From contig OZ025679.1 in the NCBI GenBank assembly GCA_964019335.1, positions 310,001 through 374,000 of the forward strand: DNA of 64,000 bases, in the 5' to 3' direction. Position numbers and translations under genes: made by a program. Below the pieces are notes generated by a model. It ran no database searches. It saw nothing but the letters and a program-made list of their open reading frames with translations, and was not told the DNA's origin. Origin of the DNA: Diplonema japonicum (lineage: Eukaryota > Euglenozoa > Diplonemea > Diplonemida > Diplonemidae). Position 1 is the stretch's first letter, and each line of letters opens with the position of its first letter. Shown piece after piece: positions 1 through 9,822 of the stretch.

Positions 1-19
1 AGAGGAAAAAAAAAAGAAA

Positions 20-562
20 ATGTGCCATCTTGAAAATCTGATGGAAGAACGAGCAGCTCTCCGGTGCCTGATTATGGACGGCAAGGGTGAAAAGGAAATT
101 GCGGAGAAATACAAAAAGATAGGAGAGATCCTTGCAGTGCAAGGAAGGCACATAGCGGCAATGGACACAATGGTAAAGGCGCTGAAGCTCGGGCCTGGCT
201 CAAGGGGAATAGCCAACTCTGCAAAAACCGCTTTCGTCACTGCCGCCGGCTTGCAAAAGTCAAGCGATGAACGGGAAGAAGCTGCGATAACCCAGGGGGA
301 ACGGATTCCAATCCCAGGTTGCTCGGGCACCTCCGAAGGACGCAGAAACCAGCGAATCAAACTAAAGGTAATAGCGTCCGCCACAGAACTCATTCTGGCA
401 CTCCATGAAATCTGGCCTGACGAAACACGTTTCCTCGCTTTAGAAAACCCGCACGTTGTGAAATCCGAAGTGCTCCGTTCCGTTACGTCCAGCACCACTG
501 CGTCCCCGTCTCATATGCGGACACCTCGCTCTTCAGTATCTACACGGTCGTTTCGAAGTTGA
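20..562 (+). CDS. Hypothetical 180-aa protein with a TPR-like start
   Basis: Open frame beginning at the first ATG after an A-rich leader, a start context shared by most genes in this window. Residues about 15-55 read like one helix-turn-helix tetratricopeptide unit (KYKKIGEILAVQGRHIAAMD, then a helix ending ALKLGPGS), suggesting a protein-interaction role. The rest is low in hydrophobic blocks and ends in a Ser/Thr/Arg-rich tail. No signal peptide or membrane segment. I do not recognise a family. The gene could extend beyond the left edge if the mRNA has another exon, and the C-terminal half, with unremarkable composition, could be a spurious extension. A short T/A-rich spacer separates it from the next gene on the same strand. 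Confidence 0.5.
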   Translation: MCHLENLMEERAALRCLIMDGKGEKEIAEKYKKIGEILAVQGRHIAAMDTMVKALKLGPGSRGIANSAKTAFVTAAGLQKSSDEREEAAITQGERIPIPGCSGTSEGRRNQRIKLKVIASATELILALHEIWPDETRFLALENPHVVKSEVLRSVTSSTTASPSHMRTPRSSVSTRSFRS

Positions 563-716
563 AAACATGGGAGAGAGAGAGGTGAGTGGCTTTACAGCCG
601 CTTCATTTTTTTTTTTTTTTTTTTTTTACTTTCTTTTGAACCACCCCCTGGGAGAGGAATGGAGTTTTTTTAAAAAAAAGAAGAAAAAAAAAAAAGGGTG
701 AAGACATGCTAGACGC

Positions 717-2807
717 ATGACGGGCCACCTCTTGCAGGGTAATGGTGTTTCGGTGAACATTTTCAAGTACCTCTGCATCCAGAGCCTCCATGAGACGAGG
801 TTCAGCTTCAGAATCGCTTCAACGGTTGTGTTTCGAATGTGCCCCATTGTGTGGTATGAGAACGTGCGGGAGAGGGGTGTGAAGGGGATCACGATACGCC
901 AAAAACCAGGGAACCAGATGGACGTAGGCTCTATCTACAGACATTTTGGGAGGAAACAGAGGAACACAGTAAGCGATGTGGTGTGCTGCTTTGTGGACCA
1001 GCACGGGGACAGGGCTGACCATGAGGTGTCTTACATGACGCAGAAGAACCTGCACGACTTCTTGTTCAACGAGAACGCACAACGGTACGGTTTCCTTCAG
1101 GAGTTCATCTATCCCGGAAGCGACCACTCCGAGATGGTGCAAGCGGTGTGGTCGCCACGAGTCGTGGTGTCCTTGCGAAGGATGAACAACACACGCATGT
1201 CGAATACCACCGTTTCCAACGCCCGCCGCTCCACCACCTTCGATGGGCCATCCAGCAGCTGTTCTGAGGTGCTCTGCACCAAGGCCACCAACATAGAGGC
1301 CACCGAGATCTGTAATCAGATTGTTCGGCATGTCACGCTCACCGAGCCTCATGTTACGATACGGCGTCTCGTCGTGTACTTCCGCAGGGACGCGCGTGAC
1401 CAGCTACACTTTATGTTCACCTCTTCCATCCGTCTAACTGAAGCCTCCTGCGGTAAGGTCCGCGTTGCCCCTGTCTGTCTCAGGCCCAATTTCGACTGCC
1501 GCATCCCCGCCACGCATAGCTATCTCCGCAGGAAGCTCGACGATACCATCGCAGCGGCGAAGCAAGATGTCCTACCACCACCGTGCCCGTCGGTCTCCAC
1601 ATGGGAGGTTGCCGTCGCCCCTAGCATAAAGGTAGCGGCTGTGCACGTTTCGCAGCCACTCTGTATCGCAGGCGAGGTGATCGACGACCAGCTGTACTGC
1701 CTTGCGTCCAGCCTGCTGGGGGCCGTTGGGAAGAACAGAAAAACATACGCCAGGTATATGTTGACAGAGGAAAAGAGCGTGTACACCGTGAACGTTGTCC
1801 CAACGCTGCTGGTTCCCGACGAGGCCGTGGCGTACCTGGAACCAAGGGGCACCTTCCCGGGATACGGGAGTGTGCTAGAGCGGCTTGGAATGCGGCGGAT
1901 CACAGGGACAATGTCTTACCAACTTGCAGAAAAAACTGCTCGGGAGGGGACTATTGCTACGCTGCAGGAATTCAGGAACCCTTGCAAGGCTCTCTCTGAC
2001 AGGGCCGTCGACGATGAGGCACAGCACATCGCAGAGGTGTGGCACTGCAGGAAGGAGTCGCGGGAGCACAAAGAGCTCCTCCACATGATCGAGGGCGGTG
2101 CCAATCTCAGGTCTGTCACCACCGTAGTCTCGCAATCCCCGTGGGTGGCGCAAGAATGGGCATATCTATCAACAGAGCTGAGCATGACACTCTCACACGT
2201 AAGGCTCCTGAGGAACCCAAAACTACGGCACCTCACGGTTCTAAACAAAATAGCGTGCAGGAACCTAGCGAAAGAGAAGATTCGGTTGGTTGAACCGCAA
2301 GAATCCGATGAAAGAGAAAAACAAGCTGTGCCAGAAACACGGGTAGCACAGATTCAAGAAGTGGTACATCAACCAACGTCACAGGAGGTAGAAGTGACAC
2401 AGCAGGCAGAAGTGACACAGAAGACAGAAGTGAAGGCAGAAGTGACACAGGAGGTACAAGCGGACGAAGCGACGCAAAATAAAGCGAAGGAAGACACAGT
2501 ACAGGAAACGCCACAGAGCATAGAAAACAAAGGCGAAGAAAGCAAGGAGCTGCAAGACGGCACAGCACGCGAGTTTAACGAGGAAGGCAGCAACAAGTCG
2601 ATTGCTACGTTCGAACATGATGTCCCCAGCCAGCCGGTACAGAACTTCCCGACCACCTTCAACAAGGACACGAAGGGCTACGCGGTGCAGCCCATAAACA
2701 TCTTCAAACACTCGTCGCTGACCCACGACCCTGTCACACGGCCTACAGAGACAAAACAGCAGCTCTCCAGACAAGGCTCGATCCCTGCCACGGAGACGCC
2801 AGTGTGA
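717..2807 (+). CDS. Conserved-looking protein of 696 aa, function unknown
   Basis: Long uninterrupted frame with coding-like composition. Residues about 80-330 look like one globular region, with short blocks such as YMTQKNLHDFLF, LQEFIYPG, WSPRVVVSLRR and RRLVVYFRRDARDQLHFMF that read like a conserved cytosolic domain, but I cannot name the family. Residues about 545-600 are a degenerate Glu/Val/Thr/Gln repeat (units such as EVTQ), probably disordered. No signal peptide, membrane segment or catalytic motif was seen. The chosen ATG is the first in frame; Met41 is an alternative because the first 40 residues have a different composition. It is followed on the same strand by two coiled-coil genes, so a cytoskeletal role is possible but unproven. 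Confidence 0.7.
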   Translation: MTGHLLQGNGVSVNIFKYLCIQSLHETRFSFRIASTVVFRMCPIVWYENVRERGVKGITIRQKPGNQMDVGSIYRHFGRKQRNTVSDVVCCFVDQHGDRADHEVSYMTQKNLHDFLFNENAQRYGFLQEFIYPGSDHSEMVQAVWSPRVVVSLRRMNNTRMSNTTVSNARRSTTFDGPSSSCSEVLCTKATNIEATEICNQIVRHVTLTEPHVTIRRLVVYFRRDARDQLHFMFTSSIRLTEASCGKVRVAPVCLRPNFDCRIPATHSYLRRKLDDTIAAAKQDVLPPPCPSVSTWEVAVAPSIKVAAVHVSQPLCIAGEVIDDQLYCLASSLLGAVGKNRKTYARYMLTEEKSVYTVNVVPTLLVPDEAVAYLEPRGTFPGYGSVLERLGMRRITGTMSYQLAEKTAREGTIATLQEFRNPCKALSDRAVDDEAQHIAEVWHCRKESREHKELLHMIEGGANLRSVTTVVSQSPWVAQEWAYLSTELSMTLSHVRLLRNPKLRHLTVLNKIACRNLAKEKIRLVEPQESDEREKQAVPETRVAQIQEVVHQPTSQEVEVTQQAEVTQKTEVKAEVTQEVQADEATQNKAKEDTVQETPQSIENKGEESKELQDGTAREFNEEGSNKSIATFEHDVPSQPVQNFPTTFNKDTKGYAVQPINIFKHSSLTHDPVTRPTETKQQLSRQGSIPATETPV

Positions 2808-2908
2808 CCCCTTCCGGGGTTTCACACGGTGCCGTGCATTCTTACTACCCACAAGGGTGCAGAACACGACAGCAGACACGGGACGGGATGAAAGCGGAGG
2901 ACTATAGC

Positions 2909-2945
2909 TGGTGAGCGCGAAAACGCGAACCTTATATGTCTAGTT
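2909..2945 (+). promoter_or_regulatory. Conserved intergenic hairpin box, diverged copy 1
   Basis: Sequence beginning GGTGAGCGCGAAAACGCGAA and running into CCTTATATGTCTAGTTTA. It can fold with CGCG pairing CGCG across an AAAA loop and GGT pairing ACC outside it. Two much closer copies lie at 8449-8492 and 44022-44066. It sits 38 bases upstream of the next ATG, just before a pyrimidine stretch ending in CACAG that could be a splice acceptor. Function unknown: it may be a processing signal or a small mobile fragment. Confidence 0.4.
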
Positions 2946-2982
2946 TATTTTCTTTGTCCTTGCTACAACCATCACCACAGCG

Positions 2983-4713
2983 ATGATAAGCATCGACTTC
3001 GATGCCAGTAACCTCGTCGAGAATGTTGTGCGGACAAACAGCGGGCGGCTGTTCGGTGTCATCACGCAGCTGGTGGACGCCTCGAATGAGATGAGAGACA
3101 AGAACACCGCCATGGAGGAAAGGATGACCAGGTCCGAGATCCTCGCAGGCGAACGCAGGCAAAGCAGAAAGAAAAGCGCAGAGCAGCCAATATCATCAGT
3201 ACCCGAAGACCTAAAGGGACAGCTAGAAGATGCACTCGCGAGAATCGACATCCTTGAAGACAGACTGGACAAGGAGGAAGAGGACAAACTAAAACTGCAG
3301 GAAAAGCTGAACTCTTGCACAGAGAAGTTTGAAGAACACCCGAAACACGCCGACCTAGCAGACCTCAACACCACGCTCTCAGCGACACTCAACGAAAGCG
3401 TCGAGGGTTTGGTGGCTCGATCGGATGTTGCTGACGAAGGCCTCAAGACGCTTCAGACGACAACGGACACAACAGCCACCACACTTGCTGAAAAGATACA
3501 CACCATGGAGGAAGAAATGAACCGTGTTGCCTCTAGGATGGATCGTTTTGACTCGCTTGCAGAGGCCGTTGAGACAGTCAGCCGCGACCAACGCAACCTC
3601 ACCTCGAACTTGCAGACTGTGATTGGGAACGCTGAACGACTTGCCACGAAGTCATTCGACTTGGATGAAGCACAGAACAAGCTACAGGACATGCTCTTCT
3701 GTCTGCACAGGTTCTTTGGTATCACCCACCACGACGCCATGGCCTGCATAGGCAACGACACATGCGTCGAGGCCGTTGCAGCTCTTCCCGGCATCGCTGC
3801 TGTGAAGGATGATATTGTTGCGAACTTCAACATCATGAAGACAACACTTGAGGGTGATATGATAGAGCTGCGCGGAAGGGTGATCGGGAAGTGTGATAAA
3901 AACCATGTTGACAACCAAATGAAGGACTGCTTCACGAAACTTGAAGAGTTAAAACAGCATGTGACGGTGGCGGAGCGGGAGGTGAACACACTCAAGGAGG
4001 AGAAGGCCAGTAAGGCGAACACCGACCAAGCATTGACACGGTTATCTGTCGAGAAGGTCGACAGAGCAGAGCTTCATGAAAAAGCTGACCGCAACGAACT
4101 GTCTGTGTACGGGACAAGGTTGGGAGATCTGCAGATAGAGATAAACAACATGTGGGAGCGCATGAGCCACAGGGGCAGCATGTCAGCAGACCGCAAGGGC
4201 TCCGCATCGGCTTTTAACAACCTCGAAGCGTTGAAGCTGCGCGTGACGAATGTGGAGTACGCCGTGAAACAAGAAGAGGCGGAAATCGACAAACTGCGTG
4301 AAGTGAAGCTTGACAAGCAGGTCATGCGCGATATCTACGCTTTCCTTGACAAGGTGACACGACGCATCGACTCGCTGTCCCTTAACCAAACGGACCTTCA
4401 AAAGGTTGTCTCACATGCCACATCAGCCGAGCACTCTGTACATGAGACGTCCTCCTTCCCTGGCCCCGCACCGCCATCTACCACCATCAACCCCCGCCCC
4501 AGGCCGGGCACCGCGAACGCCGCCAGCATCCTGTCCAAGATCATCCCTGCAAGTTTCAACCCGCCGCAGTCGATGGACGCCGTCCAGCAAGGGAAGAAGT
4601 TCGAGTCAAAACGCGAAATCTCCCCCGGCAACTCTCGGTGGAGCCCAGGGGCGTGCACTTTCATAAGAACCTCCTCAGGTCGCTTTACATCGGCCTGCAT
4701 ACGAGGGTCATAA
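2983..4713 (+). CDS. Coiled-coil protein, 576 aa
   Basis: Single-exon frame starting two bases after a clear pyrimidine-AG site (CACCACAG), which fits a spliced-leader or cis acceptor and supports this ATG. Almost the whole protein is predicted by eye to be heptad-rich helix, rich in Glu, Lys, Leu and Asp, with weaker regions near residues 230-270 (the Cys/His-containing stretch FGITHHDAMACIGN) and a Pro-rich tail near 485-520. No motor, nucleotide-binding or membrane motif. The composition suits a filament, basal-body or flagellar scaffold, but no named family is recognised. It lies between another unknown protein and a second coiled-coil gene on the same strand. Confidence 0.75.
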   Translation: MISIDFDASNLVENVVRTNSGRLFGVITQLVDASNEMRDKNTAMEERMTRSEILAGERRQSRKKSAEQPISSVPEDLKGQLEDALARIDILEDRLDKEEEDKLKLQEKLNSCTEKFEEHPKHADLADLNTTLSATLNESVEGLVARSDVADEGLKTLQTTTDTTATTLAEKIHTMEEEMNRVASRMDRFDSLAEAVETVSRDQRNLTSNLQTVIGNAERLATKSFDLDEAQNKLQDMLFCLHRFFGITHHDAMACIGNDTCVEAVAALPGIAAVKDDIVANFNIMKTTLEGDMIELRGRVIGKCDKNHVDNQMKDCFTKLEELKQHVTVAEREVNTLKEEKASKANTDQALTRLSVEKVDRAELHEKADRNELSVYGTRLGDLQIEINNMWERMSHRGSMSADRKGSASAFNNLEALKLRVTNVEYAVKQEEAEIDKLREVKLDKQVMRDIYAFLDKVTRRIDSLSLNQTDLQKVVSHATSAEHSVHETSSFPGPAPPSTTINPRPRPGTANAASILSKIIPASFNPPQSMDAVQQGKKFESKREISPGNSRWSPGACTFIRTSSGRFTSACIRGS

Positions 4714-4807
4714 ACCCACGCTATACGCTACGTGTAAATTGTAATATCTCAACAACAAATGCGCGACTGTAACACATGTAGGTTTACAATAAAAGAAAAG
4801 GAAGAAA

Positions 4808-6658
4808 ATGATGGTCAAGTTGGACCCGGAGGTGCAGAGGCTGCGTGCAGCACTAGATGTATGCGAGAAAGAGCTGCGGAGAGAAAGGGCAGAGGTGGAA
4901 GGACACAGAGACAAGATTTTACAGCTGTCGGAACAGCTTGGGATGGAAATCAGCAGAAGAGAGAGGGTGGAGGCAAAGCTCAGGACGAGCAACTACGGAC
5001 CGAATGAATGGACACGGCAACTGGAGGTGCTGCAGGAGGAGAACAGACACAAGGATGTCCTTGTCGCAAGGCTACAACGGCAGGTTGATGAGGATCAGAT
5101 TATTATTGCGGGTCTTAAGGGACTTCCTGTGTCGCCGCTGTCAGGGGGGTCCACCCGTTCACGCTCACACTCACCTCGTGTGTCACCCAGACCGCCAAGG
5201 CTGCCCAGCCCGCCTCTCAACGGCCGCAGGACACCTGACCCTGCAGAGCTTGCAAGAGTGACGCGAGAACTTCAACAATTGCAACTCGATGCGTCCATTC
5301 TGAAGCGTGAAAACGACCGTTTGAAGAAAGGTGCCGACACTACCGATTTCAAGCATTTGAGATCAGATCTCTCAAAGGCCACACGAGAAAACGTATCGCA
5401 AGCACAAGAGCTGCTTGAACTGAGGAAACAAGCCTTGGAGCATAGAAGGGCAAAATCCCAGTCAGCAGACCCGCAGCTTGCAAAGTACAAATTAGAATGC
5501 TCACGTCTGCAAGGAGACCTTCGCGCACAAGAGGAGAAGATCGACGCTGTCGAGGCAGACATTAGAATGCAAGAAGGCCGACGATACGACCAAGCAGTCT
5601 CCCTACACAGAGAAGAGAAGGAGGTGCTGAGGGAAGAGGTTGCTTCGCTGAAGAGCGAGGTCGCGACTCTCATCAAAGAAAAGGAAGCCCCACGGAGCGT
5701 GGACAGAAGGAGAGCAAACGACATTGAGAGACACAGAGCGAAGGAGAAAGAACTAGAAGCCGAAGTAAGACATTACAAAGAAGAAGCGGAGAGGAATAAA
5801 GCGCGCAGCGTAGACCGCAACAGAGAAAGAGAACTGGACCACCAAAAAAGAGAAGCGGAAAGACGATGCAACGAGTTAGAAGCGGACCTGAGATACTACA
5901 AAGAGGAAGCGGAAAAAAACAAAGCACGAAGCGTGGACAGGAACAGGGAGAGGGAACTAGAGGCACGGTGTAACGAGCTGGAAGCTGACGCCACATACTT
6001 CCGACAAGAAGCCGAAAAAAACAAAACCCAAAACGTGGGCAGAGCGAGGGAGAGGGAACTGGAGAAGCAATGCAACGAACTGCAAGCAGACGCCAGATAT
6101 TACAAAGAAGAAGCGGAGAAGAACAAATCACAAAGTATAAACCGAGGGAGGGAGAGGGAGCTGGAGGCCGATGTGAAGTATTACATGGAAGAGGCGAGAA
6201 AAATAAAAGGCCTTGAGAAGGATAAAATGGAATTGGTGGTGGAACTGGAAACGCTGATGGTGGAAATGGCAGACAAGAGAAAGATGACAGAAGCCATCGC
6301 CGAGAAGGCAACAGAGTTCGCTACAGCTAAAAAAGGTTTACAAGAGCAGTTTGAAGCTGACAAGGAAGAGATCACACACCTCAAGGAGCGCAATCAGCTC
6401 ATTGAAGATGAGCTAGAGCGGATACAGGCAAAAATGGAGGTGGAGCTGGCAGCACGGCGCAGCTCTTCGCAGCTCTCAGCCGCGTACTCTATTAAGATAA
6501 ACGAGCTGATGAACAAGCTCAACGATGCAGCTGCATACGGGAACGCAGTACATGTAAGGGATGTCATGGACGCACATATGGAAGTCTTCGAGCAACTTCA
6601 CAGGCATTGCGAGTCTGTGAAAGCACAGTCACAAAGCCCCGTTAGACCGTCTCCGTGA
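4808..6658 (+). CDS. Coiled-coil protein with tandem YYKEEAEKNK repeats, 616 aa
   Basis: Starts at a double ATG (MMVKLDP) behind an A-rich leader. Residues 1-110 are coiled coil, about 120-145 are a Ser/Pro/Arg linker (SRSHSPRVSPRPPRLPSPP), and the rest is long helix. Residues about 315-465 contain five degenerate repeats of the type xYYKEEAEKNKxxSVxRxRE, separated by RELE-x-CNELEAD spacers; the copies grade from RHYKEEAERNKARSVDRN to KYYMEEARKIKG. Repeats like this usually form rigid rods, and a cytoskeletal role is inferred only from the coiled coil. The C-terminus ends in a Ser/Pro tail (SQSPVRPSP) that could be phosphorylated. The gap to the preceding gene is under 100 bases. Confidence 0.75.
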   Translation: MMVKLDPEVQRLRAALDVCEKELRRERAEVEGHRDKILQLSEQLGMEISRRERVEAKLRTSNYGPNEWTRQLEVLQEENRHKDVLVARLQRQVDEDQIIIAGLKGLPVSPLSGGSTRSRSHSPRVSPRPPRLPSPPLNGRRTPDPAELARVTRELQQLQLDASILKRENDRLKKGADTTDFKHLRSDLSKATRENVSQAQELLELRKQALEHRRAKSQSADPQLAKYKLECSRLQGDLRAQEEKIDAVEADIRMQEGRRYDQAVSLHREEKEVLREEVASLKSEVATLIKEKEAPRSVDRRRANDIERHRAKEKELEAEVRHYKEEAERNKARSVDRNRERELDHQKREAERRCNELEADLRYYKEEAEKNKARSVDRNRERELEARCNELEADATYFRQEAEKNKTQNVGRARERELEKQCNELQADARYYKEEAEKNKSQSINRGRERELEADVKYYMEEARKIKGLEKDKMELVVELETLMVEMADKRKMTEAIAEKATEFATAKKGLQEQFEADKEEITHLKERNQLIEDELERIQAKMEVELAARRSSSQLSAAYSIKINELMNKLNDAAAYGNAVHVRDVMDAHMEVFEQLHRHCESVKAQSQSPVRPSP

Positions 6659-6952
6659 TGATGGGCCTACCCCCCCCTCCCCACCCCCTGTATTTTAATT
6701 TAGCTTGTACATTTGTCTCCTTTTTTTTGTTTCCCCCTTTATCTTTCTGTTTATAGCGTCACGTTACGGGACAAGACTCGCACGAGCTGTTTTCCCTTTT
6801 TTTCTTTTTTTTTTTTCTTCTTTTTTTAAAAAAACCGGAACGATAAAAAAAAACAAAAAAAAAATCCTAATTTCCTCTTTTTTTTTTTTTCGCCGGTCGA
6901 AAGAACCCGAAGAGTCCTTACAGAATTTTACACACAATAGAAAAAAAAAAAA

Positions 6953-7369
6953 ATGGGCAACTCAATAGGGTGGTTCCCAGGGTGTGGGAGGGTACCAGTA
7001 TTTCCCTTGAGGAAGAAATTGCTGGCCATTGAAAGGTGCGACATGGGAGAGTGCCCTAACGACACGCCTGTGGAGCTGTTGGCGGGGCACCTTAGCAGCC
7101 CGGATGCAGCCACGAAGGCGTTCTACTGGGCAGTGGTCCTGACAAGGTGGGAACAGCTGAGGGAAGTGGACGGCCCTGTGGAAATATCTGGATCCTTCGA
7201 GGAGATGGAGGACGCTTTAAAAGAACGGGACGGGGGCCAACGCTCCAGCGTGTGGGCCACAGAGGAAGGCGTGCGAAACCTGCAAGAGTTCTTTGCCGTT
7301 GAACAATGCAGCTTCTTCACACGAGACGCCGCGAAAACATGGTGCATACAACTATACCCCGCACCATAA
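6953..7369 (+). CDS. Small protein with MGNS N-terminus, 138 aa
   Basis: The ATG follows directly on an A13 tract, the usual leader type here. The N-terminus MGNSIG fits the N-myristoylation consensus (Gly2, small residue at position 6), so membrane attachment is plausible; the motif is seen, the modification is inferred. The remaining sequence is acidic and globular with several Trp residues (FYWAVVLTRWEQ, SSVWATEEG) and Cys residues, without a recognised domain. It ends 66 bases before the next start codon. It is one of three genes in this window with a myristoylation-type start. Function unknown. Confidence 0.6.
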   Translation: MGNSIGWFPGCGRVPVFPLRKKLLAIERCDMGECPNDTPVELLAGHLSSPDAATKAFYWAVVLTRWEQLREVDGPVEISGSFEEMEDALKERDGGQRSSVWATEEGVRNLQEFFAVEQCSFFTRDAAKTWCIQLYPAP

Positions 7370-7435
7370 AAAAAATATCTTCTTTTGTTTCCCTTCAAAA
7401 AAAAGAGGAAAAAAAAAAACATACAGGAACTGGAT

Positions 7436-8374
7436 ATGTCTCTCCCTATAATCGACCTCGAGTCGCCGGATGCCGCCTCTGCCATCAAGCAGGCCTGTCT
7501 TTCAAGCGGCTTCTTCTATGTCACCAACCATGGTGTTCCCGATGCGGTCATAGCCGATATGTTCGCACAGAGCAAAGCATTCTTCAAGCTCCCTGTCGAT
7601 GTTAAAGAAAAGGTCCTTGCCACAGAGGCCACGAAAAACAAAGGCTACACGATGATGGGCGAGGAAACCCTCGACACGGAGAAGCAAAAAAAAGGTGACA
7701 CAAAGGAAGGGTACTACCTGGGAAGGGAGCCCACCGAAGAGGAGAAGAACATCGGGATGATGGGGATGAACGTGTGGCCTGACGAAACGGACGTCCCGGG
7801 GTGGAAGAAGACAATGGAAACGTACATCGAAAAAGCAACGGTGGCAGGGCTCCGAATCGTGAGAAAAATCGCGGAAAATCTTGGAGTGGATGTCGATGAA
7901 TTTATGAAAATGTTTGACCTACCCGTTGCCACTCTGAGGCTTCTGAGGTACGCCGAAGAAAAATCAGATGAGCGCGAAGGGGTTTATGGTGCAGGTGCTC
8001 ACACAGACTACGGCATGATTACACTTCTCGCCGTGGCTGACGGAGAACCTGGTCTTGAGATCCATCACGATGGGCAATGGATCCCAGTCTCACACGTTCC
8101 CTCCTCCTTCATAGTTAACCTTGGCGATCTCCTCCAAAGGTGGACGAATGACGCATACCACTCTACCCTGCATCGAGTTATCAATGTGCGTGGCATGGAG
8201 CGGCACAGCACGGCATTCTTCTTCGACCCAGCCTATCCTACCATGGTTTCATGCCTTGATTCTTTCCAGTCTGAAGCCAACCCGCCTAGGTACCCTCCTA
8301 TTAAATTCCTCGATCATCTTCTTAAGAAATATGACGAGACCCACTCCGGGTTCGACAGCAAAGAGCTGAGTTAA
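7436..8374 (+). CDS. 2-oxoglutarate/Fe(II)-dependent oxygenase, isopenicillin-N-synthase-like
   Basis: Cytosolic oxidoreductase of the 2OG-Fe(II) superfamily, 312 aa, close to the family length. The N-terminal DIOX_N block is clear: PIIDL at residues 4-8 and GFFYVTNHGVP at 25-35. The iron ligands are His189 and Asp191 in AHTDYGMITLL and His246 in STLHRV; Arg256 with Ser258 in RHSTAFF is the expected 2-oxoglutarate clamp, so the site is complete. The start was set at MSLPIIDL because that is where the family begins and because an ACAG acceptor-like site lies just upstream; the frame is open a little further 5' only through low-complexity sequence. The substrate cannot be read from sequence: members act on small metabolites, peptides or plant-hormone-like compounds. 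Confidence 0.93.
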   Translation: MSLPIIDLESPDAASAIKQACLSSGFFYVTNHGVPDAVIADMFAQSKAFFKLPVDVKEKVLATEATKNKGYTMMGEETLDTEKQKKGDTKEGYYLGREPTEEEKNIGMMGMNVWPDETDVPGWKKTMETYIEKATVAGLRIVRKIAENLGVDVDEFMKMFDLPVATLRLLRYAEEKSDEREGVYGAGAHTDYGMITLLAVADGEPGLEIHHDGQWIPVSHVPSSFIVNLGDLLQRWTNDAYHSTLHRVINVRGMERHSTAFFFDPAYPTMVSCLDSFQSEANPPRYPPIKFLDHLLKKYDETHSGFDSKELS

Positions 8375-8448
8375 AAAAAAAAAGTATTTTTTTTTGGGGG
8401 GTCTGGGAATGGGTAGGGGTTCTTTTTTTTTTTTTTTTTTTTTTCACT

Positions 8449-8492
8449 CGGCCGGTGAGCGCAAAAACGCATACCTTAACAAGAATAGTTTT
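8449..8492 (+). promoter_or_regulatory. Conserved intergenic hairpin box, copy 2
   Basis: CGGCCGGTGAGCGCAAAAAC followed by GCATACCTTAACAAGAATAG and a T-run. It matches the copy at 44022-44066 with one substitution and one inserted base over about 45 nt. GCG can pair with CGC around the A5 loop, and GGT with ACC. It ends in a long T stretch. It lies about 70 bases before the ATG of the secreted-protein gene. Confidence 0.5.
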
Positions 8493-8562
8493 TTTTTTTT
8501 TATCCCCCTCTCTTTTTCTTCCTTCCCCTCTTAAGTAGAATTATGACAGCAAAGAAAAAAAA

Positions 8563-9822
8563 ATGAAACGTCTCATCGTGTTGATGGTATGTTCTGTGGT
8601 AGTGGCAGCACAGCAAGGGCCGTGTGGGTGTTCATCGGATGAGACGTGTTGCAAGGACGATGCGGGGTATTCTTGCTGTGTTGATGTGGAGACGTTTTGC
8701 GTGCAGAAGACATCACCCCAGTACCCTTCGAGATGCTGTCCCAACTGGACGGTCGGGTGCCAGGCTGGAAGTGTTGGTTGTTGCGACCCTGCGCGTCCGT
8801 GGCAAAGGGCGCTCGGGTCGTCCACACCTGTACCCCCTTCAACGTCTGCAACTGCAACCACCGTCAACAGCACTATGTACGCAATCTTCACTGCAGGGCT
8901 GAACATTCATCTTGAAGCTCTCACCATCGAACCCTCTGGCGCCACCAAACGCCTTAGCATCACAGGCCCTGCTCTGGAGTGGTACACCACGCTCTACGGT
9001 GAAGGCACACGTGTGTTCCCGTTCGACGCACGAAGGAACCTTTTCCACTTCGTTGAAGGAACCCGCAACACGTCCATCACACTCTACACTGTTGACCCCA
9101 AAACAGGCTCCTCCACATCACGCGTTCTCAGCGTGAAAGGGTACCCCCTTAGCTTCAGCTACCACTATGAAAGTGACTCGCTCCTTTTCACGGTTCTAGA
9201 AAACAGCGTGTATCAATTCTACACTGTCAACATGACAACAAACTCTGTCGCACGAATGGGTGTTCTGCAAAGGGGAGGGTCCGAAGAAGACGCTGGGTAT
9301 TACGGAGGGTACGTGTCAGGAATTAGCCTTGACGGGAAGACGGTTCAGAGGTTGGGCTACAAAACAGTGACGACAGGGACAGGGTCTGGAGTGGGGATGT
9401 ACAACGTGACTAAAGGAGGCGACGCGACGTGGACCGCACTAGGAAACCCGGAAGGGTGCGAATTCTACTTCACATGGACAAGGAAGATGCATAGTGAAGA
9501 ACTTATCTCTCTGGCGCCCTCTGCAACAGGATCACGATCTTTCAAAGTAGTGCGTTGGAATGTAGGAGGCCAGTCACAGGTTGTCGCCACACTCGAGAAT
9601 GCCCACTCACCCAGCACCTTAGGGATTGATCTAGGTTACATTGCAGCAGCACAGGCAGGCAACACTTATGCTGGAATGGTTCTTGAAGACCACGGGGCAT
9701 CTCACAAATGGGCCGTTCTGACCATGGATCTCGCCACCAACACCGCTGTGGTCAATACGCTCAACCCTGAGTTCACCATTTCTGGTGGATCTGGGATAAG
9801 CGGGTTCGGAGTTTCTCTTTAG
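8563..9822 (+). CDS. Secreted Cys-rich protein with beta-rich C-terminal domain, 419 aa
   Basis: A short hydrophobic N-terminus (MKRLIVLMVCSVVVAA) is a good signal peptide with likely cleavage near residue 16-18. Residues about 20-75 hold a dense Cys cluster with repeated CC pairs (CGCSSDETCC, YSCC, SRCCPNW, GCCDP), resembling granulin-like disulfide domains; that resemblance is by spacing only. A Ser/Thr/Pro linker near 85-100 is followed by about 310 residues of short beta-strand-like segments with N-glycosylation sites (NTS, NMT, NVT) that could form a propeller. No C-terminal membrane anchor. Probably extracellular or endosomal. No enzyme motif is visible and I know no family with this exact arrangement. 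Confidence 0.8.
   Translation: MKRLIVLMVCSVVVAAQQGPCGCSSDETCCKDDAGYSCCVDVETFCVQKTSPQYPSRCCPNWTVGCQAGSVGCCDPARPWQRALGSSTPVPPSTSATATTVNSTMYAIFTAGLNIHLEALTIEPSGATKRLSITGPALEWYTTLYGEGTRVFPFDARRNLFHFVEGTRNTSITLYTVDPKTGSSTSRVLSVKGYPLSFSYHYESDSLLFTVLENSVYQFYTVNMTTNSVARMGVLQRGGSEEDAGYYGGYVSGISLDGKTVQRLGYKTVTTGTGSGVGMYNVTKGGDATWTALGNPEGCEFYFTWTRKMHSEELISLAPSATGSRSFKVVRWNVGGQSQVVATLENAHSPSTLGIDLGYIAAAQAGNTYAGMVLEDHGASHKWAVLTMDLATNTAVVNTLNPEFTISGGSGISGFGVSL

Noticed and set aside
6705-6968. Frame across the T/A-run spacer before the MGNS gene
   Set aside because: Encodes almost only Phe and Lys from homopolymers.
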